Positions 35,057-43,585 of a DNA stretch of 64,000 nt are shown one piece after another. Every line of letters starts with the position of its first letter. Position 1 is the first letter of the stretch. The DNA is from Exiguobacterium acetylicum (GTDB taxonomy: Bacteria > Bacillota > Bacilli > Exiguobacteriales > Exiguobacteriaceae). The position numbers and the translations under genes were made by a program. The stretch spans positions 120,469 to 184,468 of the forward strand of contig NZ_CP081879.1 of the NCBI RefSeq assembly GCF_022170825.1, given 5' to 3'. A model generated the notes under the pieces. The model saw nothing but the letters and a program-made list of their open reading frames with translations, was not told where the DNA came from and ran no database searches.

Positions 35057-35386
35057 TTAGGAAGAGGCGACTTCTTCACCTGTCATATCAATATGCCCTT
35101 CTCCCCATGCACACATTGCGTCGAGGATCGGACGTAATGACCATCCATATTCCGATAAAGAATAAATCACCTTTGGCGGGACTTGTTCATATACCGTTCG
35201 AATGATGACACCATCCTCTTCAAGTTCTCTCAACTGTTGTGTCAACATTTTTTGCGTGATGTTCGGCATGAGTTTTTTCAATTCGCTTGTCCGGCGTTCT
35301 CCTTTGATGAGATGACACATGATGACCACTTTCCATTTGCCTCCAATGACTTGTAAGGTAGCTTCTACCGGTATATTATACGCCAT
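35057..35386 (-). CDS. HxlR-family regulator
   Basis: The 109-residue winged-helix protein has the HxlR signature VIGGKWKVVIMCHLIKGE and the segment LKKLMPNITQKMLTQQLREL. It is divergent from the second MFS exporter gene, and the region between holds two copies of a 41-base operator-like repeat. Many HxlR proteins sense quinones, aldehydes or disulfide stress via a cysteine near the N terminus. The only cysteines here are Cys44-like in the helix VIMCHL and one near the C terminus (AMCAWG). Confidence 0.88.
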   Translation of the reverse strand: MAYNIPVEATLQVIGGKWKVVIMCHLIKGERRTSELKKLMPNITQKMLTQQLRELEEDGVIIRTVYEQVPPKVIYSLSEYGWSLRPILDAMCAWGEGHIDMTGEEVASS

Positions 35387-35425
35387 TCTATTTCTCCCTT
35401 TCTGTCCGTGAAAAGTTGAAAGATA

Positions 35426-35593
35426 GGTACTTTTTTGTGCCTATCGCACTTTAAAGTGCGTACTTCTCATTCATATTTATTGGGTTTATGATAACAATTG
35501 TCAACGGAAAGTACAACACCATTCAGTCTATTAAAACTTTTTGAATGAGTAGGGTACTTTTTTGTGCCTATCGCACTTAAAAGTACGTACTTC
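35426..35593. promoter_or_regulatory. Two 41-base direct repeats, probable HxlR operators
   Basis: The blocks 35426-35466 and 35553-35593 differ at only two positions and are spaced 127 bases start to start. Each starts GGTACTTTTTTGTGCCTATC, contains a palindromic core (GCACTTTAAAGTGC at 35446-35459 in the first copy), and ends CGTACTTC. One block lies near each divergent promoter. Nothing else is seen in the gap 35387-35747. Confidence 0.75.
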
Positions 35594-35747
35594 CGATTAT
35601 TGAACCATCGATTTATGATAAACATGTACTTTTGTTAGACGCTTCGTAACTACAACGGGCCCAGTAGGAAGTGATCGTCCTATCCTAATCGATGGTTTAA
35701 AACTTATTTAGTCTAATATGAACAATTACTCATCAGGAGGAATTATT

Positions 35748-36950
35748 ATGAATCAACTTAACTCTCGTGCAGAGCAACGGCAGGTTCCCAAGAACGGTGG
35801 ACTTGCCCTCCTCGCACTTGCAATTAGTGCTTTTGGTATCGGTACGACGGAATTCGTTCCGGTCGGACTACTCGCAGCGATCGCCGGTGACTTAAACATC
35901 GGTATTACACTCGCTGGTCTCATCATCTCTGGTTATGCGATTGGTGTCGCAGTCGGTGCGCCGATTTTGACGGCATTAACGAACCGTATGAACCGCAAAA
36001 CATTACTCATGGCATTGATGGTCGTCTTCATCGCCGGTAACATCGTCTCCGCGATATCACCAACGTTTGAACTATTGATTGTCGCCCGTTTCATCACTGC
36101 TTTCTCCCACGGTGTCTTCTTCTCAATCGGTGCGACGATTGCTGTACAGCTTGTACCGGAACATAAGAAAGCCAGTGCCATTGCCTTGATGTTCACAGGA
36201 TTAACAGTTGCGACCGTCACAGGTGTGCCACTCGGGACGTTCATTGGTCAATCGTTCGGATGGCGTGCAACGTTCTTTGCCGTCGCAGCTCTCGGAATCA
36301 TTTCAATCATTGCAAGCTTCTTCTTGATCCCGAAAGACTTAAAACAATCACCACCTGCTAAATTCTCTGACATGTTCAAACTCTTAACGAATGGACGTCT
36401 TATGCTCGGTTTCTTAATCACAGCTCTTGGTTATGGCGGAACGTTCGTCGCGTTCACATATTTAACACCGATCATGCAGGACGTCACGAAAATCAGCCCG
36501 AGCTTGATCAGTATCATTCTCCTCGTCTACGGAATCGCGGTTGCGATCGGGAACGCCGTTGGTGGAAAGCTTGCGAATGGTAATCCGATCAAAGCATTGT
36601 TCTATATGTTCATCGTCCATGCCATCGTCATGATCGCTATGTCATTCATGATTCCGTTCAAAGTTGCCGGTATCATCGGCATCATCTTGATGGGACTTCT
36701 CGCCTTCATGAACGTACCTGGACTCCAGCTCTATATCGTCCAGTTGGCTGAAAAATACGTCCCGGCAGCAGTCGATGTCGCATCTGCCTTGAATATTGCA
36801 GCCTTCAACATCGGAATCGCACTCGGGGCAACGATCGGTGGTCTCGTCACGGATACAATCGGTCTCGTCCACACACCATGGGTTGGTGGGATTATGGTCA
36901 TTCTTGCCGTCATCCTCACAGCTATTTCTCGTCGTCTTGAACATCAATAA
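35748..36950 (+). CDS. MFS exporter, AraJ/YdhP type (second copy)
   Basis: This protein of 400 residues has 12 membrane helices and the pattern SAFGIGTTEFVPVGLLAAIA. It is a clear paralogue of the exporter at 32930. The ATG at 35748 follows CAGGAGG; an upstream in-frame ATG has no ribosome site. It is followed 11 bases later by a flavin-dependent oxidoreductase. Divergent HxlR control suggests export or detoxification of an electrophile or drug. The substrate is unknown. Confidence 0.85.
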   Translation: MNQLNSRAEQRQVPKNGGLALLALAISAFGIGTTEFVPVGLLAAIAGDLNIGITLAGLIISGYAIGVAVGAPILTALTNRMNRKTLLMALMVVFIAGNIVSAISPTFELLIVARFITAFSHGVFFSIGATIAVQLVPEHKKASAIALMFTGLTVATVTGVPLGTFIGQSFGWRATFFAVAALGIISIIASFFLIPKDLKQSPPAKFSDMFKLLTNGRLMLGFLITALGYGGTFVAFTYLTPIMQDVTKISPSLISIILLVYGIAVAIGNAVGGKLANGNPIKALFYMFIVHAIVMIAMSFMIPFKVAGIIGIILMGLLAFMNVPGLQLYIVQLAEKYVPAAVDVASALNIAAFNIGIALGATIGGLVTDTIGLVHTPWVGGIMVILAVILTAISRRLEHQ

Positions 36951-36961
36951 GGAGGATTACT

Positions 36962-37912
36962 ATGTTTAACGATCACAAAAGTTATCAGCGGATGTACCGG
37001 GAGGGCGAGCTCACGCTCGGTCTCCACGTCCCGCTCGAAAATTTTAAAATGCAGACGCCGACGCTCGACAAACAAGTGGAGCTCGCACAAAAAGCAGACC
37101 AGTATGGATTTACAGCGCTTTGGCTGCGTGATGTTTTACTAAAAGATCCATACTTCCTTGATCCGGCAGTTGGACAGATTTACGATATGCTGATTTACGG
37201 GACTCATCTCCTCAGTCAGACGAAAGATATCGCACTCGGGACGTCCGCACTCGTTTTACCACTCCGTCATCCACTACGTTCCGCGAAGGAAGTTGCGACG
37301 ATTGATGCCTTGTTCCCAGAACGCTTGATTCTCGGTATCTCGTCCGGGGACCGACAAGCTGACTTCCACGGACTCGGTATCGATCACCCAAGCCGTGGCG
37401 CTCAGTTCAAAGAAGCACTTAAAGTAATGGAGCAAGCGCTCTATGAAGAATATCCAAAGATCACTTCGGAGTACGGCGATGTCGACAGTGCAACGCTCGT
37501 CCCACGTCCAAAGAAACGCATTCCGACGATGATCACTGGTTTTGCACAACAAGATATGAACTGGATTGCCCGTAACGGCGATGGCTGGATGTACTATCCA
37601 CAAGGTCCGATTGAACAAGGTAGTGCGATTGATCATTGGCGTGATGCGAGTCAAGCAGCAGGAACGGATCACTTCCGCCCCTTCTCGATGCCAATGCATC
37701 TTGATTTAGCAGCCGATCCGGATGAAATGCCTACTCCAATTCGTCTTGGCTTCCGGATTGGACGTAATCGCCTGATAGAATTGTTGCAGCTTTATCGTGA
37801 TCTTGGTGTCAACCATCTCTTCTTCGCCCTATTTGATGGGGAGCGCCCGGCAGACGAGGTCATCGATGAACTCGGTACCTATGTTCTACCGCACTTTCCA
37901 CCATTGCGTTGA
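36962..37912 (+). CDS. LLM-class (luciferase-like) flavin-dependent oxidoreductase
   Basis: The 316-residue protein is a TIM-barrel of the bacterial luciferase type. Its N terminus has the substrate-strand GLHVPLE, then YGFTALWLRDVLL and ALGTSALVLPLRHP. Members use reduced FMN or F420 to oxidise small molecules. It resembles the BA3436-type subgroup of Bacillus. It is in an operon with an MFS exporter and a DegV-like protein, under probable HxlR control. This arrangement is common for detoxification of reactive carbonyls or quinones. Confidence 0.85.
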   Translation: MFNDHKSYQRMYREGELTLGLHVPLENFKMQTPTLDKQVELAQKADQYGFTALWLRDVLLKDPYFLDPAVGQIYDMLIYGTHLLSQTKDIALGTSALVLPLRHPLRSAKEVATIDALFPERLILGISSGDRQADFHGLGIDHPSRGAQFKEALKVMEQALYEEYPKITSEYGDVDSATLVPRPKKRIPTMITGFAQQDMNWIARNGDGWMYYPQGPIEQGSAIDHWRDASQAAGTDHFRPFSMPMHLDLAADPDEMPTPIRLGFRIGRNRLIELLQLYRDLGVNHLFFALFDGERPADEVIDELGTYVLPHFPPLR

Positions 37913-37925
37913 GGAGGAAATAGAC

Positions 37926-38558
37926 ATGACTTTGCATATCGTCACGGATGAAGCGACTTCATCCTATCTCCATCAAGCAGACCGGATCTTACCTTTCACC
38001 GGTCATCCGACGTGTTTTCTTTATGAAGAAGGGGAACAACATCATTTCTTTGAAGAGGTGTTTAAACACAAGCAACAAGAGAGTGTCTCCTTGGAAGAAT
38101 TACGTCAGTCCCTTCATGCCTTATTTAGACAGGCACAGGCTGAAAAGACGACCGTCCTTTATCTGACTGCGAATGCTCTTCATGCCGTGAACTATCAAGA
38201 AGCGCGGAAGATTGCTGACCTGTATAATGTTGAAGCCTTCATCATCGATACCGGTACCTTGTTGTATGGTCAGGCTTTTCTAGTAGATTGTGCGGTCGGG
38301 TGGCGGAAGGAAGGATTAACAACGATTGAAATCATGGATCGATTAGAACAGACACGTTCCGCCCTACTAGAATACGTGTATGATGAAAAACATCGTTACG
38401 TATTCTCTAGGAATCAATTCACATCCGTTAATAAGCTCCCTCGTTTCTTCGAATGGACGTCTGATGTAAGACGGCTTGAGCGAGAGAAACCCGGAAAACT
38501 TTTAGCAACGAACGAAGAGAGTTATTATGGCATCAAGGTGGGGAGGGATATGTTGTGA
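37926..38558 (+). CDS. DegV-like protein (fatty-acid-binding family)
   Basis: About 210 residues, with the DegV patterns IVTDEATSSY at the start and AFIIDTGTLLYGQAFLVDCA in the middle, followed by GLTTIEIMDRLEQ. DegV proteins bind fatty acids and supply them to fatty-acid kinase. This copy is shorter than the standard ~280 residues and lacks part of the C-terminal half, so it may be a divergent member. The start at 37926 follows GGAGGAAA. It overlaps the next gene. Confidence 0.65.
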   Translation: MTLHIVTDEATSSYLHQADRILPFTGHPTCFLYEEGEQHHFFEEVFKHKQQESVSLEELRQSLHALFRQAQAEKTTVLYLTANALHAVNYQEARKIADLYNVEAFIIDTGTLLYGQAFLVDCAVGWRKEGLTTIEIMDRLEQTRSALLEYVYDEKHRYVFSRNQFTSVNKLPRFFEWTSDVRRLEREKPGKLLATNEESYYGIKVGRDML

Positions 38559-38836
38559 CATCCTACACACGCGCTTTGGAGTTAGCCGTTAGTTTTTTAG
38601 GAACAGCACTCGAGATGCGGATTATTCGTGCTCTGTTGCAGGCTCCTCGTAGTTTCGATCAGTTACTGTCCAATTGGACGGATTATTCTAAAGCCGAACT
38701 ACTAAAAGGACTTCGTCATTTAGAAGCACGAGGCGTTATCAGACGGAAACCTGATGCTTATAGCCTGACAGCTATCGGTGAAAGTTTAGGACCTATTTTC
38801 CAGACCATAGAAGAAAATCATTTACAGCATCCGTGA
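38555..38836 (+). CDS. Small winged-helix protein, HxlR-like
   Basis: The 93-residue product starts at a GTG overlapping the DegV stop. ALEMRIIRALLQAPRSFDQLL and the wing segment GVIRRKPDAYSLT show a winged-helix DNA-binding fold close to HxlR/PadR-type proteins. It ends the operon of exporter, oxidoreductase and DegV-like genes. It may be a second regulator of the same unit. Confidence 0.65.
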   Translation: MTSYTRALELAVSFLGTALEMRIIRALLQAPRSFDQLLSNWTDYSKAELLKGLRHLEARGVIRRKPDAYSLTAIGESLGPIFQTIEENHLQHP

Positions 38837-38856
38837 GTAACGGGTGCTGTTTTAAA
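38824..38856 (+). terminator. Terminator at the end of the exporter operon
   Basis: ACAGCATCCG at 38824-38833 pairs with CGGGTGCTGT at 38841-38850 (one G-U pair), followed by TTTT. It overlaps the stop codon. Confidence 0.75.
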
Positions 38857-38912
38857 ATATCGGGAATAGACAGGCATACGAGTAGAATTTAATGATAAGG
38901 AGTGTGTTTTCA

Positions 38913-40019
38913 TTGCCTACATCCAACAAGGAAGTCGATAAAATTGAGTTATTCTTTGACTTGGTCTTTGTTTTTACGTTCATCCAACTTACTCTTAAAC
39001 TAGAACACCATCTTGATTTTCTCACTTTCATAGAGACCGTCGTATTGATGGCATTGATTTGGTACATTTTTGAAGGGTTCATATGGTTGACGAACACGAC
39101 TGAACTGACATCAAAAAATTATCGCATCTTCCTTGTGCTTGGTATGAGCGGTTTCATGTTGATTTCTGTCTCTATCCCGTTAGCGTTCACACGGGACGGA
39201 TTCATCTTTGCACTCGGCTATCTGATCGTGGTCAGCACTCATGCTCTTCTATTCGTTTCTCACAGTAATGAGGATACACGTCGAGCAATCATAGGCATTG
39301 TTCCGTACAACATCATGTTCGCCATCGGACTTCTTGTCGCTTCCCTTTTTGACTCTCCAGTACGCTTAATCGCTTGGGGGTTGATCGCTATCATCGCCAT
39401 TGTCGGTCCTTTACTCCAACGTAATAAAGGATCCTTTCATGTATCGCCTTCTCATTTTTTAGAGCGACATTATTTAATTCTCGTCATCGCCCTCGGTGAG
39501 ACCATTGCTTCGACAGGTAGAGCGGTCATCGATGAGACGTTGACTCCGGACGTCTTGATGGCGATGCTTTTGTGTCTTGCTTTGACCGTACTTCTATGGA
39601 TTTCATACGTCTCAAAAGATCAGCAACGTGAACTGGCTTTCACAAAACTCGATGATCAAAAACGAGATCAAATCGCAAAAATCAGTTTCTTCACTTCGCA
39701 CTTCTTGATGTTCTTTGGTATCGTTTTGCTAGCTGTCGTGATGATCGCTGTCATTCATTCTCTATTAGCACCTCTTCATCTTCCTGAAAGACTCGTATTA
39801 TTAGGCGGTATGACTTTATTTAGTAGCGGCATCGTCTACTTTAACCGATTATTCCTCTCATTTTCTTTACGACGATTCTTATTGTTTCTTGCCGTTCAAC
39901 TCGTTCTTTTCTTCGTTTATGTCACACCAGCCATCCTTCTCTTATTAATAAGCTGCATCGCATACTATTTATTTATGTTCGACTTAGCCAAAACGAAAGA
40001 CGTACAGGATAATCAGTAA
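38913..40019 (+). CDS. Low-temperature requirement protein A (LtrA) family membrane protein
   Basis: This protein of about 368 residues has around ten membrane helices and the LtrA opening ELFFDLVFVFTFIQL. A TTG at 38913 is the likely start because AAGGAG lies at 38897-38902; the ATG at 38892 is ahead of that site. LtrA was linked to growth of Listeria in the cold, and the molecular role is unknown. It is a single-gene unit between two terminators. Confidence 0.82.
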   Translation: MPTSNKEVDKIELFFDLVFVFTFIQLTLKLEHHLDFLTFIETVVLMALIWYIFEGFIWLTNTTELTSKNYRIFLVLGMSGFMLISVSIPLAFTRDGFIFALGYLIVVSTHALLFVSHSNEDTRRAIIGIVPYNIMFAIGLLVASLFDSPVRLIAWGLIAIIAIVGPLLQRNKGSFHVSPSHFLERHYLILVIALGETIASTGRAVIDETLTPDVLMAMLLCLALTVLLWISYVSKDQQRELAFTKLDDQKRDQIAKISFFTSHFLMFFGIVLLAVVMIAVIHSLLAPLHLPERLVLLGGMTLFSSGIVYFNRLFLSFSLRRFLLFLAVQLVLFFVYVTPAILLLLISCIAYYLFMFDLAKTKDVQDNQ

Positions 40020-40020
40020 T

Positions 40021-40075
40021 AAAGAAAAAGATCATCCACTTCTCGTACATAACAGAATGGATGATCTTTTTCTTT
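40021..40075. terminator. Long bidirectional-type terminator after ltrA-like gene
   Basis: AAAGAAAAAGATCATCCA at 40021-40038 and its exact complement at 40058-40075 form an 18-pair stem with T-rich flank. Confidence 0.85.
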
Positions 40076-40145
40076 ACAAGCAACATATCTACACCGCTAT
40101 ACTAACTAAAGATTAGATAGTCAACGACCAAGGAAGGAGTACATT

Positions 40146-40454
40146 ATGAAAATTTCTTACATAACGATTCCCCTCGCCGTTCTATTGATGGCAGGCTGCA
40201 CGGATACGGAAACGACTTCGCCTACGCAGGATACGACAGAGCAAGCGACGCAGCAGAACGATTCGACGTCAAAAGAAGTAACTACAAATAAAGATATGAA
40301 TCAGAGCTCGGAACAAACATACGAGGAATGGCAACGGCTTTTTTTGATGACCCTTGAGCCAACAAGGAGCGAGACAGAGTACGGAAACAGGACAGCTTGT
40401 GACTCCTTTCCATCAGACAGAGCGGTACCTCTTTGTTCCATGTTTTCAGTATGA
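40146..40454 (+). pseudogene. Truncated paralogue of the lipoprotein nuclease, fused to repeat B
   Basis: The first 57 codons match the start of the nuclease gene at 54402 almost exactly (lipobox LLMAGC, then the Thr/Gln-rich linker with TTSPTQDTTEQATQQ). At 40321 the frame runs straight into repeat B and ends shortly after it. The whole nuclease domain and the EF-hand tail are missing. The remaining 102-residue product, if made, would be a lipopeptide without catalytic part. This is best read as a partial duplication broken at the repeat. Confidence 0.8.
40321..40442. repeat. Dispersed repeat B, copy 2 (122 bases)
   Basis: This copy has the same length and ends as copy 1 (32244-32365) and the same orientation. 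The first base of the repeat coincides with the point where the truncated nuclease loses similarity to its full-length relative. The palindrome at its end is imperfect here (ACAGAGCGGTACCTCTTTGT). The short gap 40455-40604 beyond it is empty. Confidence 0.8.
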
Positions 40455-40604
40455 ACACTGTTTATTTGTTCATCAAAGTATACATAAAAAATATATCCGA
40501 TTAATTAGATGTGAAGTGGAATATTCGAAGTAAACATATAATGCATATAATTGAGTATTCCTTCTGACTTAAAATACCTAGGTTAGGTTATTTTTCAATT
40601 CCCA

Positions 40605-41381
40605 TTATAAAATATCAATCCAAATCTTCACGGCTGTCGCTAAAATCAGGACAGCGAGAATGACCTGGAGAATCTTCGTATTCATTTTCTTCCCGGCGAT
40701 TGCGCCAAGCGGTGCTGCAATTAGACTAGCGATGACCATGATGGCCGCCGGACCCCAGTCGACTTGGCCTGTCGTGATTTTACCGACAGTTGCGCCGATC
40801 GACGAAATGAACGTGATCGCAAGCGATGAAGCAATCGTCATCCGTGTCGGGATTTTTAAGAGGACAAGCATGATCGGGACGAGTAAAAAAGCACCTGCTG
40901 CCCCGACGATTCCGGCTCCGATACCAACGATGAATGCGGATACCGCTGCGACAGTTTTATTGAACTGAACTTGATCGAGTGGAATGTCGTCAATCCCTTT
41001 TTTCGGAACGAACATCATGATCGCTGCCGTTAACGCGAGAACACCGTAGACGATATTGATTGTGTCTTCAGCCAGGATATTTGAACCATAGGCACCGATG
41101 AAGCTACCGATTAAAATCGATCCTCCCATGTAGACGATCAATGATTTATTTAAATAACCACCTTTACGGTACGCCCAGACGCCACCAATCGTCGCAAAAA
41201 AGACTTGAATCGCACTGATCCCCGCGACTTCATGGGCGGAAAATGCCGCAAAACCGAGTAGTGGCGGGATATACAATAACATCGGATATTTAATGATTGA
41301 TCCGCCAATGCCTAACATTCCTGAAATGTAGGATCCGACGAATCCGATTAAGAAAATCGTCACGATAAAACCTAATTCCAT
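40605..41381 (-). CDS. TauE/SafE-family sulfite exporter-like membrane protein
   Basis: This 258-residue protein has about eight membrane helices with the family patterns [15 protein letters not shown] near residue 21 and [17 protein letters not shown] near 155. TauE/SafE proteins export sulfite, sulfoacetate and related anions. It is the last gene of the minus-strand sulfur cluster, behind TusA, with a terminator hairpin between the two that may lower its expression. Export of sulfite made by the persulfide dioxygenase is the likely job. Confidence 0.85.
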   Translation of the reverse strand: MELGFIVTIFLIGFVGSYISGMLGIGGSIIKYPMLLYIPPLLGFAAFSAHEVAGISAIQVFFATIGGVWAYRKGGYLNKSLIVYMGGSILIGSFIGAYGSNILAEDTINIVYGVLALTAAIMMFVPKKGIDDIPLDQVQFNKTVAAVSAFIVGIGAGIVGAAGAFLLVPIMLVLLKIPTRMTIASSLAITFISSIGATVGKITTGQVDWGPAAIMVIASLIAAPLGAIAGKKMNTKILQVILAVLILATAVKIWIDIL

Positions 41382-41397
41382 CGTTTATCACTCCTTA

Positions 41398-41430
41398 AAA
41401 AAAGAGAGCCGTCAATCAGCTCTCTTTTCG
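41398..41430 (-). terminator. Terminator or attenuator between tusA-like and tauE-like genes
   Basis: AAAGAGAGC (41401-41409) pairs with GCTCTCTTT (41419-41427), and the minus-strand transcript continues with seven T. It would reduce read-through into the exporter gene. Confidence 0.75.
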
Positions 41431-41433
41431 AAA

Positions 41434-41661
41434 TTAACCTTTTTGAATCCAGAATTTTAGGACGCTTGCTTCTTCTTCATGTTTGACGAGTTCATGACCA
41501 CCCGATGTCGCCCAAGCCTGAAGATCGTTTTTTGCCCCTTTATCCGTTGCATGGACTTCAAGGATTTGACCTGATTCGAGTCCCGCGATGGCTTTTTTTG
41601 TTTTCACGATTGGCATCGGACATGCGAGTCCTTTTGCGTCGAGTACGAATTCTGATTTCAT
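41434..41661 (-). CDS. TusA-like sulfurtransferase
   Basis: This 75-residue protein has the TusA signature LDAKGLACPMPIVKTKKA with the sulfur-carrying Cys14 in the CPMP motif. TusA proteins accept persulfide sulfur and pass it on. Its place among persulfide-handling genes suggests it shuttles sulfane sulfur between SQR products and the dioxygenase or other acceptors. GGAGGAA lies ahead of the start. Confidence 0.88.
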   Translation of the reverse strand: MKSEFVLDAKGLACPMPIVKTKKAIAGLESGQILEVHATDKGAKNDLQAWATSGGHELVKHEEEASVLKFWIQKG

Positions 41662-41704
41662 GTTGTATTCCTCCTGAATGATTTGATGTTAGATAGGAAT
41701 CGGT

Positions 41705-41830
41705 TTAGCGCACCGCACAGCGGTTTGGACCGACTTCCATTTCCCGTTGTGTCTCGAGATCGGGGGTCTGTTTCCCCATGTTCGTTTCACGAATATCTTG
41801 ATATATATTCGGTCGAAGAGGAATCTTAAT
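41705..41830 (-). pseudogene. Short open frame without a proper start, possible gene remnant
   Basis: A frame that reads like protein (segments [12 protein letters not shown], then [19 protein letters not shown]) runs from 41830 to the stop at 41705. There is no ribosome site. An internal ATG at 41779 would give only 24 residues, and a stop codon stands just upstream of 41830. It may be the tail of a lost sulfur-cluster gene. I cannot name the family. Confidence 0.3.
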
Positions 41831-41860
41831 CTATCGGGAGCAAATAAAAAATCTCTTTTG

Positions 41861-42499
41861 TTAAAGCTCTAAAAAATCATTTTTCAAGGCAAAGCGTACA
41901 AGCTCGTGTTTATGTTTTAATTGCAACTTCATCATGACACGTGCCTTATGATTCTCAACCGTTTTCGGACTGATGACAAGTTTATCGGCAATCTCAATAT
42001 TCGTGTATCCTAGTACTGTCAATCGAACGATTTCTACTTCCCTTCGTGACAAGTGTCTTTTTTGTTTAGAGCCTTCTAAAAGATGTTGCAATTCTTCCTT
42101 AGGCATAGAGGTTTGATAATAGATCTTTCCAGCAAATACCCGTTTAATCGCTCTACTCAATTCAGAAATATCGCTATTTTTCGAGAGATACCCTGGTATG
42201 TGATATTCAATCGCTTTTTGGATATACACATCTTCGTCATGCATCGTCAGCAATATGATCTTCGAATGCGGTACTTCTTCATGAATTGCACGACTAGTGA
42301 CATAACCATCTAATCCGCCAGGCATCGTCACGTCCAGTAAAATGACATCAGGTTGATACTTGATCGCAAGACGAATAGCCTCCCCACCTTCTTCTGCTTC
42401 CGCTATGACTTGAAGACTTTCATCTTTTTCTAATAATAATCGTAAACCATTTCGAATTAAGACATGATCATCGACAATGAGCAATCGAATGGATTCCAT
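41861..42499 (-). CDS. NarL/NreC-type response regulator
   Basis: About 212 residues from ATG 42499 (AAAGGAG ahead, stop-start overlap with the kinase gene). The receiver domain carries Asp10, Asp11 and the phosphorylation site Asp56. The LuxR-type helix-turn-helix at the C terminus has LSRREVEIVRLTVLGYTNIEIA and SPKTVENHKARVM. It forms a pair with the upstream kinase and lies inside the sulfide-oxidation cluster. A TAGGG...CCCTA dyad in the cluster promoter resembles the reported NreC site, making it the probable direct regulator. Confidence 0.9.
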   Translation of the reverse strand: MESIRLLIVDDHVLIRNGLRLLLEKDESLQVIAEAEEGGEAIRLAIKYQPDVILLDVTMPGGLDGYVTSRAIHEEVPHSKIILLTMHDEDVYIQKAIEYHIPGYLSKNSDISELSRAIKRVFAGKIYYQTSMPKEELQHLLEGSKQKRHLSRREVEIVRLTVLGYTNIEIADKLVISPKTVENHKARVMMKLQLKHKHELVRFALKNDFLEL

Positions 42500-43518
42500 C
42501 ACTCTAACGCTCCTTTCTTTGACCATCGAATCTGAATTTCGGTTCCCTTGTCAGGATAGCTTGACATGCTTGCAACTGCACGAATCGTTGAAGCTCGCTC
42601 TTGGATATGTTGCAAGCCGAGCCCATCCTGATGATGTGTGATGTCAAAGCCCCGCCCATCATCATGAATAATAAGCACCACTTCTTCACGAGTATCATTG
42701 AGTTTTACTTTGATCTGATTCGGATCTGCATGCTTCAGACTATTCGTAATGGCTTCTTGCACAATTCGATACAGATTGATTTCTACTATTGAATCGTAAC
42801 GGGAGGTGACAACATTTGTTCGGAATGAAAAATGCACTCTCGGTTTTTGCTTTTGAAACCCTGTCACTAGACTTTCAAGAGCAACGATTAATCCAAATTG
42901 ATCAAGTTCGAGTGGACGAAGTTGTTTTGAATATAACCTTAAATCGGACATGACTTTTTTCATTTCAGCAGATACTTCATCTAAATAACGCGTCGTTTTT
43001 TTATCAAATGCATATGCCCTCAAAGAATCTAACGCAATGGATAATCCAAATAATGATTGACCGACACCATCATGCAATTCCATTGCCAGACGCTTGTGTT
43101 CTTCTTCCCTGGCCGCAATCAATTGTTGTACCATTCTTTGACGCAGTTCATGTTCTTGTTGCTTTTTACGCTCGGAGAAATCACGTAAAACAAGTAGATA
43201 ATATGTTTCACCATGTGTCGCATTCTGAAGAATTTTGGCTGTACTCATCTCAACGTCAACAAGCTCTCCTGAATAGGTCGGCATCTCGGATGAAAAATAA
43301 GGAGATCGTTCATGTGTAACGAGATAGCAACGCTCTTGACCAAGTTTAATATTTCTTTTTTGACAAAATGAGCAATAAGGAACCAGACCGCCTAAACGCC
43401 ATCCCGTCAACTTCTCAGCAGATGGATTTAATGCAACAATCGTCCGCTTTTGATCCATAACGATGATGCCATCTTGAATTGCCTGAAAAATTTCTTGTCC
43501 AAATTGCTCGATTTCCAT
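42499..43518 (-). CDS. NreB-like sensor histidine kinase with cysteine-bearing PAS domain
   Basis: This 339-residue soluble kinase has a PAS domain (residues ~8-115), a HisKA_3 dimerisation domain with ELHDGVGQS (His149), and an ATPase domain with NSLKHA and DDGRGFD. The PAS domain contains Cys49, Cys52 and Cys64 in the spacing CxxC-x11-C. In staphylococcal NreB four cysteines in CxxC-x11-CxxC hold an oxygen-labile iron-sulfur cluster; here the fourth is absent. There are no membrane helices. It may sense oxygen, sulfide or persulfide in the cytoplasm and drives the adjacent regulator. Confidence 0.85.
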   Translation of the reverse strand: MEIEQFGQEIFQAIQDGIIVMDQKRTIVALNPSAEKLTGWRLGGLVPYCSFCQKRNIKLGQERCYLVTHERSPYFSSEMPTYSGELVDVEMSTAKILQNATHGETYYLLVLRDFSERKKQQEHELRQRMVQQLIAAREEEHKRLAMELHDGVGQSLFGLSIALDSLRAYAFDKKTTRYLDEVSAEMKKVMSDLRLYSKQLRPLELDQFGLIVALESLVTGFQKQKPRVHFSFRTNVVTSRYDSIVEINLYRIVQEAITNSLKHADPNQIKVKLNDTREEVVLIIHDDGRGFDITHHQDGLGLQHIQERASTIRAVASMSSYPDKGTEIQIRWSKKGALE

Positions 43519-43585
43519 CAGAAAACACCTTCCTTATTAAAAACGACCATGTCTTACTAGACACAGTCGTATAATTAGTCTCATT

